A stretch of DNA of 5,249 nucleotides from Planctomycetota bacterium (lineage in GTDB: Bacteria > Planctomycetota > Phycisphaerae > WQYP01), in contig JAJZCU010000190.1 of assembly GCA_021828935.1 (NCBI GenBank), positions 1-5,249 on the forward strand, given 5' to 3'. Numbering within the stretch: position 1 is the stretch's first letter; every line of letters starts with the position of its first letter. The notes beneath the pieces were generated by a model. It searched no databases, was not told the origin of the DNA, and saw nothing but the letters and a program-made list of their open reading frames with translations. Made by a program: the position numbers and the translations under genes. Shown piece by piece: positions 1 to 5,038 of this stretch.

Positions 1-357
1 ATACGCCCCCGCGGCCCGGCGGTAATTGTTGCGAATAAATCCGAGTTGCGCCCGCTGCCCCCAAAAATACGCCTCGCCCCGCAGGCCGCTGAGTTGCGCT
101 TGCTGCGGCCGCTTTTTGTAAAAATTTTGAATCGTGTTGATTTGTTGAATGGCCGCGTCGTATTGCCGGGCGTGAATCATCCGCCGAATCGCCGCTGCCT
201 GCTGCGCAAAGGGCGTGGGCTTCTGCGATGCCACCAGCAACCGCACCGCCCAGGCAAAAACCAGGATGCCCACAAATGCCAGCGGCACCTGCCACAGCCG
301 GCCCCAGGGGGAACCGCGCGCGGCGGAAGTTTCAACGGTCGTGCTTTGGGAACTCAT
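1..357 (-). CDS. Membrane-anchored TPR-like protein, N-terminal part (cut by window edge)
   Basis: An open frame reads from an ATG at 357-355 to the left edge without a stop, giving the first 119 residues of a longer protein. Residues 1-22 are polar (MSSQSTTVETSAARG), residues about 24-44 form one hydrophobic segment (VPLAFVGILVFAWAVRLLVA), and the rest is soluble and helical. Residues 50-119 have the alternating small/aromatic pattern of tetratricopeptide-type helical pairs (AAIRRMIHARQYDAAIQQIN, then GLRGEAYFWGQRAQ). The inferred topology is a signal anchor with the repeats outside the cytoplasm, as in many TPR scaffold proteins. A GGAG sits 10 bases upstream of the ATG on the minus strand, at 368-371, which supports the start. 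It lies 287 bases downstream of the methyltransferase on the same strand, far enough to be a separate unit. The function is unknown, and the TPR call rests on pattern alone. Confidence 0.72.
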   Translation of the reverse strand, partial: MSSQSTTVETSAARGSPWGRLWQVPLAFVGILVFAWAVRLLVASQKPTPFAQQAAAIRRMIHARQYDAAIQQINTIQNFYKKRPQQAQLSGLRGEAYFWGQRAQLGFIRNNYRRAAGAY

Positions 358-644
358 GAAAAACCGGCTCCGCCGATGATGCAATTGCTCGACCGCTCAT
401 AACAGCGGGCCCAACGGCCGCGCCGCGGGCGAGCTGGCGCCGACAAACGCGCATCAAGTTGGGGCCACGCGGCAAAAAAACCGAGACTCCGTATCGGCAA
501 GTGCGTGGTTTCAAGTGTAAAACGTATCGGCAGCTTTCGCCGCGCTTGTGCAATGTACGCGGAAAATAGCGGAAGATTTTATGAAAAGGGGGATCTGGCA
601 GAAACGGCAGTGGTCGGTGCTGTGCGCGATTGCATCCAACGACA
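358..644. other. Intergenic gap between methyltransferase and TPR-like gene
   Basis: This stretch lies downstream of the methyltransferase stop and upstream of the TPR-like gene, both on the minus strand. Frames crossing it (for example a minus-strand frame at 332-667 and plus-strand frames from 505) give arginine/proline-rich products with no recognisable domain, so I call no gene. I see no clear rho-independent terminator after the methyltransferase and no convincing -35/-10 pair. The only structure noted is a repeated 10-mer at 490-532, listed separately. Confidence 0.6.
490..532. repeat. Direct repeat of the 10-mer CGTATCGGCA
   Basis: CGTATCGGCA occurs at 490-499 and again at 523-532, 33 bases apart start to start, about three helical turns. 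The copies lie upstream of the TPR-like gene (start 357) and could be two binding sites for one regulator on the same face of the DNA. No other copy was noticed in the window. A chance repeat is quite possible. Confidence 0.35.
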
Positions 645-1517
645 TTACGTTTCGGCCGCCGCCGCAAGCCGCCCGCGCGCCAGGTCCACCGCTGCCGGCG
701 AAATATCGCAGCCTACTGCGTGCAGGCCCAGCCGCCGCGCGGCCACCAGCGTGGTGCCGGAACCGCAAAACAGATCCCCCACCGCCCCGCCCTGCGGGCA
801 CAGGGCCCGTAACAGGCAATCCAACAGCGCGACCGGCTTTTGCGTTGGATACCCGTTGCGTTCCAGCGCCATGGGGTTTAACGCTGGTATGGTAATCACG
901 TCGTCTGGATTCTTCAGCGTGTCCGTTAAGGCAATGCGGGCTCCGTTGTGCCGCGCCCGATGCAAGGCCTTGGGCGTCCGCGGAATGGCCACCGCTTGGC
1001 CGTTGAAGTAGTAGTCGGGGCCGACCGCATAGAAAAGAATCGTGTCATGCTTGCGGGAAAACCGCCGCGCTGAGGCGCCGCCGGTCTGATAATACCAAAT
1101 CAACTCGTTTTGAAAGGCGTCTTCCCCGAACAATTCATCGCACAGCACCTTCGCATAATGCACGACGTGCCAATCCAGATGCAGAAGGAAAACGCCCTGG
1201 GGTTTGAGACAGGTTCGGACCGCGGCCAATCGTGGCGCCAGAAAGGCCAGGTATTCCTGCCGTCCGCCGCGCCAGCGGTCATCAAAGCCGCTCGCGCGCG
1301 CTTCACCGGCGCCGGCGCCCGGCCTCTGGTTAAATTGCTTTCCTGTGAAGTACGGCGGGTCAAGATAGATAAGATCGAGGCTGGCCTGCGGCAGCGCTTT
1401 CGCGAAGTCCAAACAGTCGGCCACTTCGACATGATACTGCGACAGAAGTTGCACATACGTTTGGGCCAAGTCGCGGTCCTTTTGCCGGCGAAAATTGCGC
1501 CGCGCCGTTGCCGACAC
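645..1517 (-). CDS. Solitary beta-class DNA methyltransferase (N6-adenine or N4-cytosine)
   Basis: This 290-residue protein transfers a methyl group from S-adenosylmethionine to an exocyclic amino group in DNA. Motif IV, DPPY, is at residues 53-56 within LDLIYLDPPYFTGKQF. Motif I, DLFCGSGTT, the SAM-binding loop, is at 248-256, preceded by YPTQKP (223-228) as is usual in the N6_N4_Mtase family. The order catalytic motif first and SAM motif last defines the beta class. DPPY favours adenine N6, but N4-cytosine cannot be excluded. WYYQTGG at 141-147 and KHDTILFYA at 156-164 are typical mid-family segments, and the short stretch around 165-220 is the likely target recognition region. The frame opens with GTG at 1517 after an in-frame TAA and has no Shine-Dalgarno. 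An alternative TTG at 1469 has AGGA seven bases upstream and would give 274 residues with every motif intact. No restriction endonuclease or specificity subunit lies in the window, so it looks like an orphan enzyme. Its neighbour across the divergent gap is a glycosyltransferase. Confidence 0.93.
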   Translation of the reverse strand: MSATARRNFRRQKDRDLAQTYVQLLSQYHVEVADCLDFAKALPQASLDLIYLDPPYFTGKQFNQRPGAGAGEARASGFDDRWRGGRQEYLAFLAPRLAAVRTCLKPQGVFLLHLDWHVVHYAKVLCDELFGEDAFQNELIWYYQTGGASARRFSRKHDTILFYAVGPDYYFNGQAVAIPRTPKALHRARHNGARIALTDTLKNPDDVITIPALNPMALERNGYPTQKPVALLDCLLRALCPQGGAVGDLFCGSGTTLVAARRLGLHAVGCDISPAAVDLARGRLAAAAET

Positions 1518-1562
1518 GCAACATTATTAGAACGGCATTTGGGAGCGCATGCAACAGCGTGT

Positions 1563-1576
1563 GGCGATTAATCGCC
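1563..1576. promoter_or_regulatory. Perfect 14-base palindrome GGCGATTAATCGCC, possible operator
   Basis: GGCGATTAATCGCC is identical to its reverse complement over all 14 bases, with an AT-rich centre and GC-rich arms. That form suits a dimeric helix-turn-helix repressor. It starts 46 bases upstream of the methyltransferase GTG, where a binding protein could control that gene. Solitary methyltransferases are sometimes controlled by such sites, but no regulator gene is visible nearby. The role is inferred from symmetry and position only. Confidence 0.4.
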
Positions 1577-1779
1577 GTCAGGAGACCGACATCTCCGAAA
1601 AGAGGACGTAAAAATAAAACTTTTCGCGACCCCGGCTTCGCTGGGAAATATGCGTGTAAACCTCTGTTTTCAAAGGCTTTAGGCGCGGCAGGTGCGCCTG
1701 CGGATGAATCACAATTTTGACGTTTGAGAAGAATAATTTCGCCCGGATTGCCATAGCGGCATCCACGTTGCTGCAAATC

Positions 1780-1805
1780 ACCATACCCGCGTACTAACGT
1801 ATGGT
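1780..1805. promoter_or_regulatory. Inverted repeat ACCATAC-N12-GTATGGT, possible operator
   Basis: ACCATAC (1780-1786) and GTATGGT (1799-1805) are perfect inverted copies with a 12-base spacer, their centres 19 bases apart (about two helical turns). The site lies about 100 bases upstream of the glycosyltransferase start and overlaps the weak -10-like TACTAA at 1792-1797. A repressor bound here would cover that promoter, if the promoter is real. The spacing is more like a protein site than an RNA hairpin. Confidence 0.35.
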
Positions 1806-1891
1806 CCTGATAACAGTCTGGTGTGGCCTATGGCTTGCTTTAGAGGCTTCCAACGGCGGTCGTGATTCGCCGGGGGTTATAGGTCTCATCC

Positions 1892-1897
1892 GAGGAA
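1892..1897 (+). promoter_or_regulatory. Ribosome binding site GAGGAA for the glycosyltransferase
   Basis: GAGGAA is followed by six bases and then the GTG at 1904. It decides the start: the first in-frame ATG codon is residue 78, which would remove the first membrane segment. Confidence 0.75.
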
Positions 1898-1903
1898 CTT
1901 GCT

Positions 1904-3400
1904 GTGACGCAACTTGATATACCGGACACGCTGACATCCCTACGTTCAGCCGCGCGTGCCGGCGCGCGAAAGTTAAATATCTCCCGACCACGCAACTGGT
2001 CGTGGTTCGACGTAAGCTTTAAGACGCTGCTCGTCGGGTTCTACGTCGGCCTGCTCTGGCTGGCCGTGGTCACCGGAGCCCTGTTTGATCCGCTGATCAG
2101 CCTCTATGAAAATCCCATCGGCCGGATCTTCATGATTTCCGCAGGCATTTATACCACCATCATGATGCTGGCCCTGGCGGTGAAGGCCATTGTGGTGATG
2201 TTTTACAAACCGTGGGAATCGGTTTCTGATGCGCAATTGCCCACCGTCACCGTCATCATCCCTGCGTATAATGAAGGCCCGGATGTCGCCAAAACCATTG
2301 AAAGCATTCTGGCATCGGACTACCCGCGTGAAAAAATGCAGCTTATCTGCATTGATGACGGCAGCAAAGACGACACTTGGCAGCACATTGACCGCGTGGC
2401 CCAGCAATATCCCGAGAGTATCTGCGCGATTCATCTGACCAAAAACGGTGGCAAACGCCACGGCATGCGGATCGGCTTCGCCCTGGCCGCCGGTGATGTG
2501 CTGGTCACCGCTGATTCTGACTGCATTTTCGAGCCGCAGGCCCTGCGAAACCTGGTCACGCCGCTGGTGGTTGACCAGCGCATTGGCGCCGTGGCCGGCA
2601 ACATTAAGGTGCAGAACCGCAGTGCGGGCGTCATCCCCCGCATGTTGCGGGCTGGCTTTGTGCAATCCTTTGATTTTGCCCGGGCGTACCAGTCAAAAAT
2701 TCGGTGCGTGCAATGCACCCCCGGCGCCTTTAGCGCCTATCGCCGCTCCGCGGTGGACCGAATTCTGCCGCAATGGGTCGATCAAAAATTTCTTGGTAAA
2801 CCCAGCACCATTGCTGAAGATCGGGCGATTACCAATCTGCTGCTCCGTGACGGGTTTGAAGTGGTCTTTCAATCCAACGCCACCGCGTGGACCAACGTCC
2901 CGGTGACGTACAAGGGCCTGGCCAAGATGTACATGCGGTGGGAACGCGGCAACGTGCGCGAAAATCTCACCTATGCCACGTTCTGCTGGAAGCGTTTCCG
3001 CAAGCGGTATTGGATGCTGGCGAACCTGGACTTCGTGCTGCTGCTGTCGGAAGAGTTTCTGCCCTACATCCTCATTGCCGCTTCCATGCTCTACATGGTG
3101 GTAAACCCCTTCTTCGCATTAAAGTACCTGGCCTTTGTTGTGCTCTTCAGCGCGGTGATGCAGCTTTATTACATCAAGCAGGAAAAGAACAGCGACTTTA
3201 TCTACGGAATTCTCTACAGCCTGTTCTACTTCACCGCTCTTTGGTGGGTGGTGCCCTACAGCATTGCCACCGCCGCCAATGGCTCGTGGATGACCCGCGC
3301 GTTGCCGGCAACAGAAGGCCAACCCGCAATTGAAACGGCCCCAATTTTGGTACAAGAACCAGCCGGCCCGTATCGTGCGGCGGAGCGATTCGCGGCGTAA
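1904..3400 (+). CDS. Membrane-embedded family 2 glycosyltransferase, hyaluronan synthase/NodC-like
   Basis: This 498-residue protein should polymerise or add sugars from a nucleotide-sugar donor at the cytoplasmic face of the inner membrane, possibly exporting the product through its own channel. Two membrane segments (about 40-62 and 74-101) precede the GT-A catalytic domain. The GT2 motifs are in order: VTVIIPAYNEG (115-125), IDDGSKDDT (150-158) for the nucleotide, TADSD (202-206) for the metal, TPGAFSAYRR (272-281), the acceptor-binding region, and EDRAITN (305-311), with the expected catalytic acid. The product-binding QxxRW position reads MYMRW (342-346), so R and W are kept and the glutamine is methionine. 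Three more hydrophobic segments follow (about 376-400, 402-422, 432-458), then a polar 40-residue tail. No PilZ domain is present. The GTG start is set by GAGGAA six bases upstream. It has no polysaccharide export partners in the window, so the polymer is unknown; chitin-, hyaluronan- or poly-N-acetylglucosamine-like products are all possible. Confidence 0.92.
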   Translation: MTQLDIPDTLTSLRSAARAGARKLNISRPRNWSWFDVSFKTLLVGFYVGLLWLAVVTGALFDPLISLYENPIGRIFMISAGIYTTIMMLALAVKAIVVMFYKPWESVSDAQLPTVTVIIPAYNEGPDVAKTIESILASDYPREKMQLICIDDGSKDDTWQHIDRVAQQYPESICAIHLTKNGGKRHGMRIGFALAAGDVLVTADSDCIFEPQALRNLVTPLVVDQRIGAVAGNIKVQNRSAGVIPRMLRAGFVQSFDFARAYQSKIRCVQCTPGAFSAYRRSAVDRILPQWVDQKFLGKPSTIAEDRAITNLLLRDGFEVVFQSNATAWTNVPVTYKGLAKMYMRWERGNVRENLTYATFCWKRFRKRYWMLANLDFVLLLSEEFLPYILIAASMLYMVVNPFFALKYLAFVVLFSAVMQLYYIKQEKNSDFIYGILYSLFYFTALWWVVPYSIATAANGSWMTRALPATEGQPAIETAPILVQEPAGPYRAAERFAA

Positions 3401-3421
3401 ACAGCGTAATGCGTGAACAAC

Positions 3422-3435
3422 CGCCGCCGGCGGCG
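3422..3435. repeat. Perfect 14-base GC palindrome
   Basis: CGCCGCCGGCGGCG reads the same on both strands and starts 22 bases after the glycosyltransferase stop. With no loop it may simply reflect GC-rich triplet repetition (CCG/CGG), but it lies beside the longer hairpin at 3444-3471 and may belong to the same 3' end structure. Confidence 0.4.
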
Positions 3436-3443
3436 CAGCGGGC

Positions 3444-3471
3444 CGCGCGGTTGCCCGCCGCCAACCGCGCG
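3444..3471 (+). terminator. Strong GC hairpin downstream of the glycosyltransferase, without a T run
   Basis: CGCGCGGTTG (3444-3453) and CAACCGCGCG (3462-3471) pair perfectly over ten bases around an eight-base loop, 44 bases after the glycosyltransferase stop. The position suits a transcription end or a 3' stabilising structure. No T run follows on either strand, so it is not a classical rho-independent terminator. Confidence 0.4.
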
Positions 3472-3557
3472 CTAGCCCATGAATGGTGGGGCTGCGGACG
3501 GCGGGAGAGAACGCGCGGGGGTGCCACTTAAAAGGTAGTATAAAAAACGTGGAGCCG

Positions 3558-3581
3558 AGGCGGCCGGTGAGCGGTCCGCCT
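3558..3581. repeat. Bulged hairpin in the intergenic region
   Basis: AGGCGGCCG (3558-3566) pairs with CGG plus CCGCCT (3572-3574 and 3576-3581) across a five-base loop, with one bulged T at 3575. On the minus strand it is followed about ten bases later by a run of six T, but no minus-strand gene ends here. The function is unknown. Confidence 0.35.
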
Positions 3582-3778
3582 GCCGCTCTGCGGGGGATGG
3601 GCGTGGTTCAAAGCAGTTTTCACATTGGAGATTGGCGCAAACGCGGATTGGTTCAACCGCGGCATTTCCAAGAGCTGATTATCAAACATTGTTCGCATTT
3701 CCCAGCGGCACGCCGCACGAGGCCGCGCCGCCGTTGTCCACGCCTCACGCACACGGCCAGAAAACCGCCGCCCGGCAG

Positions 3779-3807
3779 TTTACGCTTTTCATGTTCTGCC
3801 ATACCAT
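3779..3807 (+). promoter_or_regulatory. Candidate sigma70-like promoter for the histidine kinase
   Basis: TTTACG (3779-3784) and TACCAT (3802-3807) are separated by exactly 17 bases, each box matching four of six consensus positions. Transcription would begin near 3814 and leave a leader of about 55 bases before the kinase ATG. With the hairpin upstream, this supports the kinase being its own transcription unit. Confidence 0.35.
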
Positions 3808-3857
3808 GATTCGCCTAAGATACCGAACGCAAGCGGATTGATAGCACACGTTGACAC

Positions 3858-3862
3858 AGGAA
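3858..3862 (+). promoter_or_regulatory. Ribosome binding site AGGAA fixing the kinase start
   Basis: AGGAA ends six bases before the ATG at 3869 and lies inside the longer frame that opens at TTG 3851. It therefore favours the ATG over the TTG, which has no such site ahead of it. Confidence 0.65.
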
Positions 3863-3868
3863 CACCCG

Positions 3869-5014
3869 ATGCGGCTGGGCGATTTTATACTGGAAAACAT
3901 TGAGCCGATTCTTGCCGAATGGGAACGTTTTGCACGCAGCGTTTGGCCCGGCGCCCAGACCGACCCAGCCGCCCTGCGCGACCACGCCGCGGACATTCTC
4001 CGCGCCGCCGCCGCGGACATGCGCTGCACGCAAACCGCAGCCCAGCAGTCAGAAAAGTCCAAAGGCAGGCCGCAGGAGGGGTCCGCCAGCGGCCGCGTAA
4101 ATGGGGCTTCTGACGTGCATGCGGCAGGCCGCGTGCGCTCCGGTTTCGATTTGCTTACGCTCATTGCGGAGTACCGCGCACTGCGGGCAAGCGTTATCCA
4201 TTTATGGCGTGCCAGCGCTCCCGGGACTGACTTGCACGATGTCGACGACCTTACACGATTCAATGAATCGATTGACCAATCGCTTACGGAGGCCGTCCGC
4301 GGTTATACCGAACGTGTGGACCGCTCCCGCCAAATGTTTTTGGCTATACTCGGTCATGACCTGCGTAATCCGCTGAACGCCATGATGATGGCCGCCCATA
4401 CGCTTGCTTTGACCGCCCAGCTTGACGCGGACTCATCGGCGATGGCATCGCAAATTGTCACCAGCGCGTCGGCCATGGCCCGCATGATCAGCGACCTGCT
4501 TGATTTCTCCGGCACCGGCCTGGACGCCGCCATGCCAATCGTCCCGGCCGCAATGAACTTGCAAACGCTGTGCGAGGAAGTCATCTGGGAGATGCGCACG
4601 GCCCACCCAAGGCGGAGGCTGAACTTTCAAGCCCATGGCAGCCTCACCGGACAATGGGATAGCGCCCGCCTGCGACAACTTCTGTCTAACTTGCTGGGCA
4701 ATGCGATTCAGCATGGCGCCGAAACCAGCCCCGTCGACCTCGTAGCGCACGGCGACGGATCCGAGGTGCAGATCACGGTTCATAATCAAGGCCAGCCCAT
4801 TCCGCAGGATGCAATGCCGACGCTGTTCGACCCGCTGGTCCGCGGCGCGGCGCCGGAAAAACAGAAGCGGCGACGTCCGGGCAGCATTGGGCTGGGCCTG
4901 TACGTGGCGCGGGAGGTGGCCACCGCGCACGGGGGCACGATTCATGTGGTATCGACCGCCGACGACGGCACCACGTTTACCGTGTACCTGCCAGCGCATG
5001 GACCGCGGCCATAA
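3869..5014 (+). CDS. Cytosolic sensor histidine kinase with RsbRD-like N-terminal region
   Basis: This 381-residue protein should autophosphorylate a histidine and pass the phosphate to a response regulator not seen in this window. There is no signal peptide or membrane segment, so it senses inside the cell. Residues 1-25 (MRLGDFILENIEPILAEWER) match the opening of RsbRD N-terminal helical domains, which often sit ahead of kinases. A polar linker (about 55-90) interrupts this region before LIAEYRALRASVIHLW. The HisKA H-box is LGHDLRNPLNA with His163. The ATPase domain shows the N box NLLGNAIQHG (274-283, Asn278), a G1 box HNQGQPIP (305-312) with Asn306 where Asp is usual, an F-box-like TLFDPLVRG and the G2 box GSIGLGLYVA (338-347). 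The start at 3869 is chosen over TTG 3851 because AGGAA lies six bases ahead and the family usually begins MRL-DFI. The changed G1 box may be normal for this subfamily. The gene ends 24 bases before a broken convergent gene. Confidence 0.9.
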   Translation: MRLGDFILENIEPILAEWERFARSVWPGAQTDPAALRDHAADILRAAAADMRCTQTAAQQSEKSKGRPQEGSASGRVNGASDVHAAGRVRSGFDLLTLIAEYRALRASVIHLWRASAPGTDLHDVDDLTRFNESIDQSLTEAVRGYTERVDRSRQMFLAILGHDLRNPLNAMMMAAHTLALTAQLDADSSAMASQIVTSASAMARMISDLLDFSGTGLDAAMPIVPAAMNLQTLCEEVIWEMRTAHPRRRLNFQAHGSLTGQWDSARLRQLLSNLLGNAIQHGAETSPVDLVAHGDGSEVQITVHNQGQPIPQDAMPTLFDPLVRGAAPEKQKRRRPGSIGLGLYVAREVATAHGGTIHVVSTADDGTTFTVYLPAHGPRP

Positions 5015-5038
5015 ATGCTTGGTGTAATCGAGACCCAG

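Larger units (their letters stand above)
1518..1903. other. Divergent intergenic region between methyltransferase and glycosyltransferase
   Basis: These 386 bases separate two divergently transcribed genes and should hold promoters for both. Short frames on both strands lack domains and are not called. It contains a perfect palindrome (1563-1576), a short hairpin with arms AGGCGC/GCGCCT (1681-1686 and 1694-1699), and a longer-spaced inverted repeat (1780-1805). The stretch 1611-1625 is A-rich, followed by an imperfect stem CCCGGC-TTC-GCTGGG (1633-1647). On the minus strand that stem is followed, after about ten bases, by a T-rich run, so it is terminator-like in shape, but no gene ends there. 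A weak match TTGCTG (1768-1773), 18 bases, TACTAA (1792-1797) could be the glycosyltransferase promoter, with only three of six consensus bases in each box. A small hairpin CGGCG/CGCCG (1854-1858, 1868-1872) lies just before the ribosome binding site. Confidence 0.6.
3401..3868. other. Intergenic region between glycosyltransferase and histidine kinase
   Basis: This 468-base gap has no gene I can support. Frames at 3483-3809 (plus) and 3528-3752 (minus) give arginine/proline-rich products with no domain and no convincing ribosome binding site. The first 75 bases are extremely GC-rich and rich in inverted repeats. A second hairpin is at 3558-3581, and the last 100 bases before the kinase are less GC-rich and carry a promoter-like pair. 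Confidence 0.6.

Noticed and set aside
332..667. 111-residue minus-strand open frame spanning the gap before the TPR-like gene
   Set aside because: The composition is arginine/proline-rich, it overlaps both neighbouring genes in another frame, and no ribosome binding site or domain was found.
505..1011. 168-residue plus-strand open frame overlapping the methyltransferase
   Set aside because: It is antisense to a gene with clear catalytic motifs, its product is arginine/alanine-rich without any domain, and long shadow frames are expected in GC-rich DNA.
1110..1571. 153-residue plus-strand open frame antisense to the methyltransferase N-terminus
   Set aside because: It is a shadow of the DPPY-containing region with no supporting features.
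1611..1647. Possible minus-strand terminator (imperfect stem plus T-rich run)
   Set aside because: No minus-strand gene ends upstream of it, the stem needs a G-U pair, and the T-rich run starts about ten bases away from the stem.
1806..1903. Possible riboswitch in the glycosyltransferase leader, for example for cyclic di-GMP
   Set aside because: I could not find the conserved core of any riboswitch class I know; only a five-base-pair hairpin is visible.
1973..2665. 230-residue minus-strand open frame opposite the glycosyltransferase
   Set aside because: It is histidine-, glycine- and aspartate-rich with no recognisable fold and lies wholly opposite well-conserved GT2 motifs, so it is a shadow frame.
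3483..3809. 108-residue plus-strand open frame in the gap before the kinase
   Set aside because: There is no domain and no convincing ribosome binding site, the product is biased toward arginine and proline, and it runs through the candidate kinase promoter.
4433..4999. 188-residue minus-strand open frame opposite the histidine kinase
   Set aside because: It covers the conserved kinase ATPase domain in antisense and has no domain of its own.
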